Assembly: GCA_025351985.1 (NCBI GenBank)
Contig: JANXUW010000126.1
Location: 1 to 12,600, forward strand
Direction: 5' to 3'
DNA length: 12,600 nucleotides
DNA from: Pseudolysobacter sp.
Lineage (GTDB): Bacteria; Pseudomonadota; Gammaproteobacteria; Xanthomonadales; Rhodanobacteraceae
Shown: positions 1 to 9,000 of the stretch, in pieces
Layout: every line of letters begins with the position of its first letter
How positions within the stretch are numbered: position 1 is the first letter of the stretch
Notes under the pieces: generated by a model
Told to the model about the DNA's origin: nothing
Databases searched by the model: none
Seen by the model: the letters and a program-made list of their open reading frames with translations, nothing else
Program-made: the position numbers and the translations under genes

Positions 1-756
1 TCGCGCGGAACGAATGACGATGTCGATCGCCTCGTTCGCGTCGTCAATTCGATGCTCGAGCAGATCGAGCGATTGATGGGGGAAGTCAAAGGCGTTTGCG
101 ACAGTATCGCGCACGACCTGCGCACGCCGCTGACGCGCTTGCGTGCGCTGCTGTATCGCGCGCAGCAGGGTGCCGATCCGAGCGATGAACATCGACCGAT
201 GCTGCAACAGGCGATCGCTGAAACCGATGCGTTGCTCGCACGTTTTCGCGCGCTGCAGCGCATTGCGGAAATCGAGGACAGGCAGCGTCGTGCGGCCTTC
301 ACGCAAGTCGATCTCGGTCCGGTGATGCGCCAGATCGTCGATCTTTACGAGCCGCTCGCCGACGAAAAAAACATCGCCGTAAGCATGACCGCCGAGGCGG
401 TGACAAGCGTGCACGGTGACGCCGAATTATTGTTCGAAGCGCTCAGCAATCTCGTCGACAACGCGATCAAGTTCACGCCGCGCGATGGCCGCATCGTCCT
501 GCATCTCGCGCAGACCGAGGCCGGCCCGAAAATCGAAATCAGCGATAGCGGCCCGGGCATCGCCGCGGATGAACGCGACGTCGTGCTGCAGCGCTTCTAT
601 CGCAGCGAACGCAGCCGCCAGACACCCGGCTCGGGATTGGGCTTGAGCCTGGTCGCCGCGATCGTGCGCCTGCACGGATTCACGCTGGAGTTCGACGATG
701 CCGCGCATGGCCTGCGTGTATCGCTGTTGTGCTGGCCGCGCGTGGTTGTGGCATGA
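1..756 (+). CDS. Sensor histidine kinase, C-terminal part (5' end outside window)
   Basis: The reading frame is open from base 1, so the gene starts upstream and 251 codons are visible. It begins in the last helix of a HAMP linker (RGTNDDVDRLVRVVNSMLEQ). The HisKA H-box SIAHDLRTPLTRLR follows, with the phosphoacceptor His in codon 38 (bases 112-114). The HATPase_c domain shows the N-box (NLVDNAIKFTP), the G1 box (DSGPGIA) and the G2 box (SGLGLSL). This is an orthodox inner-membrane kinase that autophosphorylates and passes phosphate to a response regulator. The missing N-terminus should hold two membrane helices and a periplasmic sensor, and the regulator gene probably lies just upstream; both are inference. 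The input signal cannot be told from this part. The gene converges on the secreted-protein gene that ends at 907. Confidence 0.93.
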   Translation, partial: SRGTNDDVDRLVRVVNSMLEQIERLMGEVKGVCDSIAHDLRTPLTRLRALLYRAQQGADPSDEHRPMLQQAIAETDALLARFRALQRIAEIEDRQRRAAFTQVDLGPVMRQIVDLYEPLADEKNIAVSMTAEAVTSVHGDAELLFEALSNLVDNAIKFTPRDGRIVLHLAQTEAGPKIEISDSGPGIAADERDVVLQRFYRSERSRQTPGSGLGLSLVAAIVRLHGFTLEFDDAAHGLRVSLLCWPRVVVA

Positions 757-775
757 GCCGGTGCGCGCGGCCGCA

Positions 776-801
776 GCTCACGTAGCGTCGTCGACGTGAG
801 C
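776..801. terminator. Perfect 8-bp inverted repeat, possible terminator
   Basis: GCTCACGT (776-783) and ACGTGAGC (794-801) form a perfect stem with a 10-nt loop, 20 bp after the histidine kinase stop codon. There is no following T-run, so it is not a classical intrinsic terminator. It may be an RNA-stabilising hairpin, part of a bidirectional transcription stop between convergent genes, or a palindromic protein site. Confidence 0.35.
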
Positions 802-846
802 ATGACGCCGCTGTCGACCCGCGCAAACCGGCGACATGATGCGTGT

Positions 847-872
847 GCATTCGTTGCTGTCGCAGCGAATGC
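847..872. terminator. 11-bp stem-loop between convergent genes
   Basis: GCATTCGTTGC (847-857) pairs with GCAGCGAATGC (862-872) around a 4-nt loop, with one G-T pair. It lies between the histidine kinase stop and the stop of the convergent YVTN gene at 907. No T-run follows on either strand. Its placement suggests the 3' end of one or both transcripts, but sequence alone does not prove this. Confidence 0.4.
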
Positions 873-906
873 AGCGGGGCCAAGGCAAATCGTCAGGTAG
901 GCCGCT

Positions 907-3231
907 TCAGTCAAAACCGTCGCGGAAAATGCCGCGCACGTCGGGACCGTCGGTGGCGATGTTGTTGCCGGGATCGGTGTCGTTGAACGTGTTCGGCACG
1001 GTTATCGTCGCCATATTGCTGACGGGAGATTCGGGCAGTGCCGCGATCGTCGCCGTCCACAACAACGTCACGCTGGCGCCGATCGGAAGATCGACCAGCG
1101 TGTCGATTTCTCCGCTGCCGCTGCCGGAAGGACACACACCGCCGTTGGTGCTGTCGCAGGTCCAGGTCGCGAGGCTGAAGTCGGCATCCAGCGTATCCGC
1201 GACATGTGCGCCGGATACTGCGCTCGGGCCGATATTGCTGACCACGATGGTGTAGACCGTGGGCATTCCGCCCGCCACAAAATCGCTGCCATGGCTGACG
1301 CTGATCGACAGATCGGCCGGCGCGAGTGGCGTGACCTGGAGGCTGCCGGACGCCGCACTCGCGCCGACCAGGTTGGTTGCTGTCGTGGTGCACGAATAGG
1401 TGACGCCGTTGCTCTGGCCGGTCACTGTCAGCGGCGAGTTTGCGCCGCTTGCGGAATGCATGCCGGGCGTGCAATTCGCGCTATAACCGAGAATCGCCCC
1501 GCCGCCGTTCTGCGCGGGGGCATCGAAGCTGATGACGGTCTGCCCATCTCCCGATGCGGCTGCGGTGATCATCGGCGCATCCGGAACGGTTGCGGGCGTC
1601 ACGCTGCCGGATGGTGCGGATGGCACGCTGTTGCCGATGGCGTTGCTTGCGATGATCGTACACGTCACCGCCACGCCATTGTCCAGTCCCGCAACCACCA
1701 GCGGCGAGGCGATTCCGCTGACACTTTGCGAGCCGCATGTCGCGACATATCCCGTGATCGTGGAACCGCCGTTATTGGCCGGCGGCGAGAAGCCCACGGT
1801 CACTGAGGCATTGCCCGCACTGATGCCGGTGATGGTCGGAGGATCGGGCGTGGTGACCGGCGTGACGTTCAAACTCGCCGAGGGCGCCGAATTGCCGATG
1901 GCATTGGTGGCGGTCACGTAGCAGCTATAGGAAACGCCGTTGGTCAGACCGCCGACGACGATGGGAGGTGCCGTGCCCGTGGCAGTGATCGCGCCGCAAT
2001 GGCCGACGTAGCCGGTGATTGCTGTGCCGCCGTTGGATGTCGGCGCGGTGAAGGTCAAGGTCGCCTGCGCATTGCCCGCCGTCGCGCAGGTGAGTTGCGG
2101 TGCGTCAGGCACGCTCAGCATGGACGTCGGCGCGATGAAACGACCGATCGCCCAGGTGCGGCCGCTGTCTCCGAGTGCGATGCTTGCGCTCAGCGTATTG
2201 GTGCTCGTGTCGATCACGTTCACGGTGGGCGGGCTGTCGAAGTTGACGGTGTAGACATGTTTGCCGTCCGCGGCGACATCGATGCCATAAAGACGCGTGC
2301 CGACCGGCACGGTCGCCGTGACGGCAAGGCTGGCGACATCGATGACCGATACGGTTTTACCGTTCAGCGCGCTGGCGTAAACCTTGGTGTTGTCAGGGCT
2401 GACGACGATGCCGTTCGGATTCGTACCGCTGCCGAGCGCAACCGTTTGCACCAGGGTGTTGGTGGCATTGTTGATGACGGCGACGCCGTTGCCGCCGGCC
2501 AGCGCCGCGTATGTGCGAGTGCCATCCGGACTCATGGCGATGCCGTTCGGAAGGCCGCCGATCAGCGCGATCGTGGTTGTCACGGTATTGCTGGCGGTAT
2601 CGATGACCGAGATGCCGTTGCTGGCGGCGACGTACAAGTGCGAGCCATCCGGTGTGATCGTGATGCCGGTCGGGCTGGCGCCGAGGCCGGTTCCAACCGA
2701 GAGGGTGGCGATGACGCTGTTGCTCGTCGTATCGATGGCCGAGATGGTGTTGTCGTTGGTGTTGGTAACGTACAGACGTGTGTTGTCGGGCGAAACCACG
2801 GCACTCCACGGCCCGTTGCCGACGGTGATGCTGCCGATCACGGTGTTGCTCGTTGTGTCGATCACCGACACCAGCTTGGCATTCTGGCAGATCACATAAG
2901 CGCGCATGCCATCCGGGCTGGTGGCGATGCCGATCGGAGTCAGCGGCACGCTGATATTGGTCACGACCGTATTGTTGGCGAGATCAAGGACCGCCACTTT
3001 GAGAGCTCCGCCCTTGGGGATATACGCAAACGGCGCGGCATGCGCCGACATTGCCAGGCACATCACGATGATCGGCAGCAGGCAACAGCGTGCAAGCGCG
3101 TGCCGCAAAATGCGCTGCGGGATACGCGCTCGCGCGGCATGCATGCGATCGGGTGCTGCGTTTTGTGGCGGTGCTGCATGAGCCATCGAACGTGTGGCAA
3201 GAATGTCGGAAAAGAAGTGTTTGACGTACAT
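907..3231 (-). CDS. Secreted YVTN seven-bladed propeller / FN3 / DUF11 protein
   Basis: With the start chosen here the product has 774 residues. An unusually long basic N-region precedes a hydrophobic signal segment (CLLPIIVMCLAMSAHA, about 50-65), with likely cleavage after AHA. Residues 66 to about 365 carry seven YVTN-type blades, each with a [LV]YV..N / [IV]SVIDT..N.V pattern, enough for one closed propeller. Three fibronectin type III domains follow (about 371-637), each opening with a PD[AP]P motif and containing GYxxxC. A DUF11 domain (about 638-760) comes next, and the end is IFRDGFD. No catalytic site is visible; an extracellular binding or adhesion role is inference. An ATG at 3276 lies in frame upstream but overlaps the -10 part of the promoter-like element at 3279-3328, so I prefer 3231, which has GGGG 5 nt ahead. 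The ATG at 3144 would give a more ordinary signal peptide but has no visible ribosome-binding site. Confidence 0.88.
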   Translation of the reverse strand: MYVKHFFSDILATRSMAHAAPPQNAAPDRMHAARARIPQRILRHALARCCLLPIIVMCLAMSAHAAPFAYIPKGGALKVAVLDLANNTVVTNISVPLTPIGIATSPDGMRAYVICQNAKLVSVIDTTSNTVIGSITVGNGPWSAVVSPDNTRLYVTNTNDNTISAIDTTSNSVIATLSVGTGLGASPTGITITPDGSHLYVAASNGISVIDTASNTVTTTIALIGGLPNGIAMSPDGTRTYAALAGGNGVAVINNATNTLVQTVALGSGTNPNGIVVSPDNTKVYASALNGKTVSVIDVASLAVTATVPVGTRLYGIDVAADGKHVYTVNFDSPPTVNVIDTSTNTLSASIALGDSGRTWAIGRFIAPTSMLSVPDAPQLTCATAGNAQATLTFTAPTSNGGTAITGYVGHCGAITATGTAPPIVVGGLTNGVSYSCYVTATNAIGNSAPSASLNVTPVTTPDPPTITGISAGNASVTVGFSPPANNGGSTITGYVATCGSQSVSGIASPLVVAGLDNGVAVTCTIIASNAIGNSVPSAPSGSVTPATVPDAPMITAAASGDGQTVISFDAPAQNGGGAILGYSANCTPGMHSASGANSPLTVTGQSNGVTYSCTTTATNLVGASAASGSLQVTPLAPADLSISVSHGSDFVAGGMPTVYTIVVSNIGPSAVSGAHVADTLDADFSLATWTCDSTNGGVCPSGSGSGEIDTLVDLPIGASVTLLWTATIAALPESPVSNMATITVPNTFNDTDPGNNIATDGPDVRGIFRDGFD

Positions 3232-3233
3232 GA

Positions 3234-3240
3234 CCGCCCC
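3234..3240 (-). promoter_or_regulatory. RBS-like GGGGCGG supporting start at 3231
   Basis: On the minus strand GGGG lies 5 nt before the ATG at 3231. The FG-GAP gene with the related promoter element has GGGG 6 nt before its ATG, so the two leaders have similar geometry (about 40 nt from predicted transcription start to ATG). None of the other in-frame ATGs (3276, 3186, 3144) has a better site that can also be transcribed from the predicted promoter. Confidence 0.4.
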
Positions 3241-3278
3241 AGAGAGAGATCGAGCTGGAATCAGCCTCGTATTCATGC

Positions 3279-3328
3279 ATTCGTATTTTCGTGGAGCGAA
3301 CTGTCAGAGCGGCGGAGAATTATTTTTT
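3279..3328 (-). promoter_or_regulatory. Shared ECF-like promoter element, copy 1
   Basis: Read on the minus strand: AAAAAATAATTC (3328-3317), a 10-bp GC-rich spacer, TGACAGTT (TGACAG at 3306-3301), then ACGAAT starting at 3284, exactly 16 bp after TGACAG. GNAAA precedes ACG, as in the other two copies. The arrangement fits an UP-like A-tract, a -35 element and a -10 element, with transcription starting near 3272. It faces the YVTN gene. The match to the copies at 9225-9272 and 10080-10125 is direct observation; recognition by the ECF sigma factor encoded at 9330-9905 is inference. Confidence 0.72.
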
Positions 3329-3473
3329 GGTCCGCATGCACGCTCAGCGATGCCGTCGTCGAGCGTGCAGCACGAGCGAGGACGGGATAAGCAGATGCCG
3401 GCGCCTGTTCGCGCCATGCGTCGGCGCGACATGTGCGTACAACGGGGCGATCGGGCAAACTGCGGATCATATC

Positions 3474-3480
3474 GGGGAGG
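3474..3480 (+). promoter_or_regulatory. Ribosome-binding site GGGGAGG of the kinase gene
   Basis: GGGGAGG ends 6 nt before the ATG at 3487 and decides the start against an in-frame ATG at 3433, which has no such site. The protein then begins MQLETFARVKALF, which matches the usual N-terminus of this kinase family. Confidence 0.75.
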
Positions 3481-3486
3481 CGACAA

Positions 3487-5925
3487 ATGCAGCTAGAGAC
3501 GTTTGCGCGGGTGAAGGCGTTGTTTGCCGACGTGTGTGATCTGGCCGAACCGGCGCGCAGCGAATATTTGCGCACGCTGAGCGATGCCCCGGAAGTGATT
3601 GCCGAGGTACAGGCGTTGCTCGATCAGACCGCGATCGATCAGGCGCGATTCGCGCAGCCGGTGCTGCAGGCGCTCGCGCATGTGGCGGGCGATGAGCTCA
3701 AGGTCGGCGATCGCCTCGGCGTATGGACGCTGGTCGATGAAATCGGCCACGGCGGCATGGGCACCGTGTTCCGCGCACAACGCAACGACGGCCACTTCGA
3801 GCAGATCGCCGCGATCAAGGTATTGCGCGGCATTCCGAACACTGCCGCACTCGAACGTCTGGCGCAGGAGCGGCAAATCCTCGCGACCCTGGCGCATCCG
3901 AATATCGCACGTCTGCTGGATGGCGGCGCGACGCCGCTCGGACAACCGTATCTGGTGCTCGAATACGTCGAAGGCCAGCCTGTCGATCAGTACTGCCGCG
4001 AGAATCAGTTGTCGATAGAGGCCATCATCCGACTCATGCTCGGCGTCAGCGACGGGCTGAGTTTTGCGCATCAGCGTTTGGTCGTGCATTGCGATCTCAA
4101 GCCGAGCAATATTCTGGTGAATGCCGAAGGTCGACCGCTGTTGCTGGACTTCGGCATTGCGAATTATCTGCAGGACGGTGTCGTCGCCGATGTCGCACAG
4201 ACGGAGGGCGCGCAAAACACCAAGGCCTATACGCCGGGTTACGCGAGCCCCGAGCAGCGTGCGGGCGCGAGCCTGTCGACCGCGACCGATATTTATGGCC
4301 TGGGGCGCGTGCTGCAGGATCTGTTGCGGCGTGGCGTGCAAGCGCAGGCGAACGCTATCGCGGAACTGCCTGCCGTCGCCACGCTCACCGCGATCGATGC
4401 GGACATGCCGATGCGCGTGGCGCCGCCATTACGTGCGGATACTCCGGCCGCGTTGCTTGCGATCGTACACCGCGCCATGGCGGAAAATCCGGCGCAGCGT
4501 TACATCAGCGCCAGCGCCTTCGCCGACGATCTGCGGCGTTATCTGGATAATTTGCCGGTGGTGGCGATGGGCGCGAATCGGCTCTATCGCATGCGTTGTT
4601 ACCTGCGTCGCAATGCGCTCGTATTGACACTGGCTGCGGCTGCCGTGGTCGCCTTGCTCGGCGGGCTGCTCAGTACCGTGTTGAGTTTGCAGGATGCGCG
4701 TCAGCAACGCGCGCGCGCCGAAGTGGCGGCCGCACGCGCCACACGCACGGCGGATTTTCTCGGCACATTGCTCGGTGCGGTCGATCCCGATCGCGCACGC
4801 GATCTGGACAAGACCCTGCTGCACGAAATACTCGACCAGGCGGCGCTCAAGGCGCAAACGGAACTGGCGAAAGAGCCGCTGGTGCTGAGCCAGATCGACA
4901 GCGTCATCGGCAATACCTATTACCAGCTCGGCGAATATGAAAAGGCGCGCAAATACCTGCAGGACGCGCTGGCTTTGTCGCCCGCGCAAAATGTGCGCGA
5001 GCGCCTGAGCTTGCGCGAGAAAATCGCCGATACCTACGGCGCCAGACGCGAGAACAGCGACGCGACCAAGGACTACGAACAGATCTATCTGGAGCGACTC
5101 GCCGCCTTCGGCCCGGACGATCACGATACGCTGGAAAGCAATCAGAGCCTGGTTTTCCAATGGGAAAACAATGGCGACTATCGGCGTGTGCTGAAAGAAG
5201 GCGACGAGCTGCAGTTGCGCCTCGAACGGCTGCTCGGGGAGAACGATCCGCTCACGCTCGCCAATCAGAGAACCCTGGCCGTTGCGCGGGCCGAGCTCGG
5301 CGATTTTGCGGCCGCCGAGACGACGTTCAAGATTCTCGCAAAAAAATTAAGCAGCGTGTACGGCGATGCGCATTCAAAAACTTTCGCCGTGCAGAACAGC
5401 CTGGCGATCCTGTATCTGCGCCAACAACGTTTTGCCGATGCCGAAGCCTTGTTCCGCACCTTGTTGCCGCTCGCGCAAAAACGCGTCGGCGAGCAAAACT
5501 GGAGGACCATGAATTTTGCGTCCTTGCTCGCCAGCGCATTGCGCCTCGGCGGCAAGCTCGACGAGAGCGGGCAGTATTACCGCTATGCGCTGGATCGCGC
5601 GCGTGTCGTGTATGGCGACTCCGACATCATCACTCTGCATTTTGCCACGAACTACGCCAACTTCGAGGTGGCCAGCGGCGCGCCGGCCTCGGCGCTGCAG
5701 CGGCTGGAACAGATCGAAGCGCCGCTCGTGAAAAAGGTCGGCGCCGATCATCCCGATATGGCCGAGTTGCTGCGCACGCGCGCACGCGCATGGAGCGCCC
5801 TCAAGAAACCCGACGCCGCACGTGTTTCGTGGCAACGGGCGCTGGGCATCGACCGCAAGGTGTTCGGCAGCGATACGCATCCGCAGGTAATGGAGGACCT
5901 CGCCGCGCTCCAGGCCTTGCACTGA
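3487..5925 (+). CDS. Transmembrane Ser/Thr protein kinase with C-terminal TPR domain
   Basis: The product has 812 residues. A short helical N-terminal region (1-75) precedes a Hanks-type kinase domain: glycine loop IGHGGMG from residue 86, ATP-binding Lys111 (AAIKVL), catalytic loop HCDLKPSN (His201-Cys202-Asp203), DFG at 221-223 and YASPEQ. HCD replaces the usual HRD, so the Arg before the catalytic Asp is missing. One hydrophobic segment (about 376-400) puts the kinase domain in the cytoplasm. About 410 C-terminal residues with TPR-like helical repeats, several carrying GD.H..T..., lie outside the inner membrane. Kinases of this build are commonly encoded next to TIGR02999-type ECF sigma factors. 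The gene at 9330-9905 is such a sigma factor and is the best candidate substrate (inference). This gene is divergent from the YVTN gene and convergent with the FG-GAP gene, and has no copy of the shared promoter element. Confidence 0.92.
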   Translation: MQLETFARVKALFADVCDLAEPARSEYLRTLSDAPEVIAEVQALLDQTAIDQARFAQPVLQALAHVAGDELKVGDRLGVWTLVDEIGHGGMGTVFRAQRNDGHFEQIAAIKVLRGIPNTAALERLAQERQILATLAHPNIARLLDGGATPLGQPYLVLEYVEGQPVDQYCRENQLSIEAIIRLMLGVSDGLSFAHQRLVVHCDLKPSNILVNAEGRPLLLDFGIANYLQDGVVADVAQTEGAQNTKAYTPGYASPEQRAGASLSTATDIYGLGRVLQDLLRRGVQAQANAIAELPAVATLTAIDADMPMRVAPPLRADTPAALLAIVHRAMAENPAQRYISASAFADDLRRYLDNLPVVAMGANRLYRMRCYLRRNALVLTLAAAAVVALLGGLLSTVLSLQDARQQRARAEVAAARATRTADFLGTLLGAVDPDRARDLDKTLLHEILDQAALKAQTELAKEPLVLSQIDSVIGNTYYQLGEYEKARKYLQDALALSPAQNVRERLSLREKIADTYGARRENSDATKDYEQIYLERLAAFGPDDHDTLESNQSLVFQWENNGDYRRVLKEGDELQLRLERLLGENDPLTLANQRTLAVARAELGDFAAAETTFKILAKKLSSVYGDAHSKTFAVQNSLAILYLRQQRFADAEALFRTLLPLAQKRVGEQNWRTMNFASLLASALRLGGKLDESGQYYRYALDRARVVYGDSDIITLHFATNYANFEVASGAPASALQRLEQIEAPLVKKVGADHPDMAELLRTRARAWSALKKPDAARVSWQRALGIDRKVFGSDTHPQVMEDLAALQALH

Positions 5926-5944
5926 TCGCGATGTCCGGCGTGTT

Positions 5945-5976
5945 CCGGCGCGGCACGATCGGGCGTGCCGCGCCGG
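5945..5976. terminator. Perfect 13-bp GC-rich hairpin between convergent genes
   Basis: CCGGCGCGGCACG (5945-5957) and CGTGCCGCGCCGG (5964-5976) pair without mismatch around a 6-nt loop, 20 bp after the kinase stop and 39 bp from the stop of the convergent FG-GAP gene. No T-run follows on either strand. Position and stem strength favour a bidirectional terminator or transcript-end stabiliser. Confidence 0.6.
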
Positions 5977-5981
5977 GATGA

Positions 5982-6005
5982 ATCACGCGCGCCAAGGTGC
6001 GTGAT
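5982..6005. terminator. Second inverted repeat, 7-bp stem
   Basis: ATCACGC (5982-5988) and GCGTGAT (5999-6005) form a perfect stem with a 10-nt loop just beyond the 13-bp hairpin, 10 bp from the end of the FG-GAP gene. Together the two hairpins make a tandem structure in the convergent gap. Function is inferred from position only. Confidence 0.35.
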
Positions 6006-6014
6006 CGACGTCCA

Positions 6015-9000
6015 TCACGGCTGCTCGAATCCGTCGGCGAAGATGCGATCCGAGAATGTCACCGCCACCGTGCAATCCGCGGTGATCGCGTTGGTGGTGT
6101 AGGTCGAATCGACCAGTGTTCCACCGCAGCTGCCCGCGACGATGGCGATGAATCCGCTGTCCGGCGACAGCATGAAACTCGTCGTCGCGCCGTAGCCAAT
6201 CGACTGCTGCGTATCCGGCGTGATGCTGCCGTGCTCGCCGGCACTCGGCGTGACGAGCACGTTGTTGTGCGTGAACTGCGCCACGACCGTGCAGTCCGCA
6301 GTGATGGGATTGGTCGTGTATTGGGTGCCGATCAACGTGCCGCCACAGCTGCCGCCGACATTGCCTGTGTAGCCCGCGTCCGGCATGAGGGTGTAGATCA
6401 GCGTCGTGCCGTACGCCACGGTTTGCGCGCTGGGTGGACTGATGCTGCCGTTCGCATCCGCGGATGACGTCACGGTCAGATCGTGCACGATCGTGCCGGT
6501 GGCGGGACTGCCGACGAGGTTCGTCAGAATTTGCGAATTGAGCAGGATCGACAGCGAGTTGCCGTTGCCGTTGGCGCTGACGATATCCACACGACCATCG
6601 CTGTTGGCATCGGTGGTTGCGATTGCCGTAGGCGAGCTGCCGACCGACAGATACATCGGACTGGCGAAATTGAGTCCGCCTGATCCGCTGGTATTCAACA
6701 GCACGGCTGCAGTGCTGTTGCCCGGCACCGCGACGATCACGTCGGGTTTGCCGTCGCCATTGATATCCGCTGTGGTCACCGCATATGGATTGCCGCCATC
6801 AAACGTCTGTTGTGCGGCGAAAGCTACTGTGCCGCCCACCGTTGTCGTGGCATTGAGCAGGATCGAAACCGTGTTGGACGCGTAATTCGCGACGACCACG
6901 TCGCTTTTGCCATCGCCGTTGAAATCGGCAATCGCCACGCCATACGGCTGGTTGCCGACGCTGAGGATTTTCTGCGCGGAAAAGGTCGGCGAGGTGGCCA
7001 CCGTGGTCGTGTTCTGGAACACCGAAATCGTACCGTCGTCCTTGTTGCTGACGACGATGTCGGGCTTGCCGTCGCCATTCAGATCGGCACTCGCCACCGC
7101 ACTCGGCGCAGCACCGGCGGACAGGCTCAGATAAGCCGCGAACGATGGTGCTGCCGCGCCGGTGGTCGTGGTATTGCGCAACACGGCGACATCATTGGCG
7201 CCGACGTCGGCAACCAGAATATCGAGCTTGCCATCGCCATTGATGTCGCTGATCGCTATCGACATCGGCGACGAGCCAGTATTGAACGTCGCCTGTGCGG
7301 AAAAGCTCGCTGTGGTCGCGCCGGTCGCGGTCTGGTTGGTCAGCACCGAAACGGAGGAGCCGTAAAAATTCGCCACGACGATGTCCGGTTTGCCGTCGCC
7401 GTTCAAGTCGGCCACGGCGACCGCCCACGGCAAATTGCCGGTGGCGAAAGTGCGGCGCGGCGCATAGCTGGTCGTCGCGGCGCCGGTCGGCGTGGTGTTG
7501 ATGAATACCGATACCGTGTTGTCACTACGATCGACCTCGATCAGGTCGAGTTTGCCATCGCCGTTGATATCCGCGCTGGTCACGCCGTTGGTGTAGTTGC
7601 CCGTGCCGAGGTTCTGCTTTGGCACGAAACCAAGCACGGGTGACGCCGTGTTGTTCATTAGCACCGAGATATCGCCGCCGTTTGCGTTGACGGTTAGCAG
7701 GTCGAGCCGACCGTCGGCGTTGAGGTCGATCGCAACGACACTTTGCGGCGCGGATCCCGTGGCATACGTGTGCGTGGCAAATCCTGCCGTGGTGCTGCCG
7801 GTGGCGCTGTAATTGGAAAATACCGCAAGCGTATTGTCGAACCGATTGCTCACCACGAGATCGGCCTTGCCATCGCCGTTGATATCCGCGCTGACAATCG
7901 AGGCGGGGTGCGCACCGGTCGGGAATATCTGCTGCGGCGCGAAGCTTGCCGCGGCGGCACCGGTGGTCGTGGTGTTGAGCAGGATCGACATCGTCGATGA
8001 GCCGTAATTCGTCACCGCGATATCCGGCTTGCCGTCGCCATTGATATCGACGGCGCTGAGCCAGCGCGGATCGGTATCGGTCGCGAACGCCTGCTGCGCG
8101 GTGAACGATGAGATGGTTGCGCCGGTGGTCGTAGTGTTGAGGAAAACGGAAATCGAATTCGATAGGCGATTGGCAACGATCAAATCCGGCTTGCCGTCGC
8201 CATTGATATCGGCGCTGGTGACAAACATTGGAACCATTTGCGTGGCGAAGGTCTGCGAGCCATAAAAACTCGCGCTGCTGGCGCCGACGGTCGTGCTGTT
8301 GAGCATCACTATCACTTGATAGTCGTAGGAATCAGTCACGATCAGATCGAGTTTGTTGTCGCCGTTGAGATCGGTCGCCTTCAGCGATGATGGCCCGGCC
8401 ACGGTGAAAACCTGGGTGCCGAAAGACGCGGTAGACGCACCGACAGCAGTGGTGTTCATCAGCAGCGTGACTTTGTTGTCGATCGGACAGGCGAACACGA
8501 TATCGGGTTTGCCGTCGCCGTTCATGTCGGCGGCGATGATCGATTGTGGCGCGCAGCCGGCATCCATGCTTTGCATCGCGCCAAAACTCGGCATAGCCGC
8601 GCCGGCGGCAGTCGTGTTGAGGAAAAACGAGACCTTGTTGCTGCCGTAGCTGATGACGGCCAGATCCGGTTTGCCGTCACCATTCAGATCGGCGCTGGCG
8701 AGCGCGAATACATCCATGCCAAGCGAGGTTTCGACATGCGTCGCAAAACCCGGTGCGATCAGGTTGATCGTGCTGTCCAACAGCATGTTGAACGTGTTGG
8801 AGGCACTCGTCGGCGTGCTCGGCGTGATCGTCACCGGGATGCTGGCGCTGCTCGATCCAGCCAGCAGACTCATCGAACCGGCACTCGCGGTGTAGTCGAT
8901 GCCGGCGATCGCGCTGCCGTCCATCGTGTGATAGTTCAGCACGGTGTCGTAACTCGTAACGCCGCTGCGCGTGAGCGGAAAAGCCAGCGTCGTCGGCGTA

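Noticed and set aside
1435..1440. Another CTGTCA (TGACAG on the minus strand) inside the YVTN gene
   Set aside because: ACG is not present at the 16-bp distance, there is no A-tract, and it lies in coding sequence.
1999..3390. Long open frame (463 codons) antisense to the YVTN gene
   Set aside because: It is Arg/Asp/Gly-rich low-complexity sequence mirroring the repeated codons of the opposite strand, with no family resemblance and no ribosome-binding site. The opposite strand encodes clear domains.
3433..3486. Upstream ATG start for the kinase
   Set aside because: It has no ribosome-binding site, and the 18 extra residues do not resemble the family. ATG 3487 has a strong GGGGAGG.
6580..8710. 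Regular 160-bp spacing considered as a CRISPR-like or satellite array
   Set aside because: The units lie in one continuous reading frame and encode FG-GAP blades with synonymous and conservative changes.
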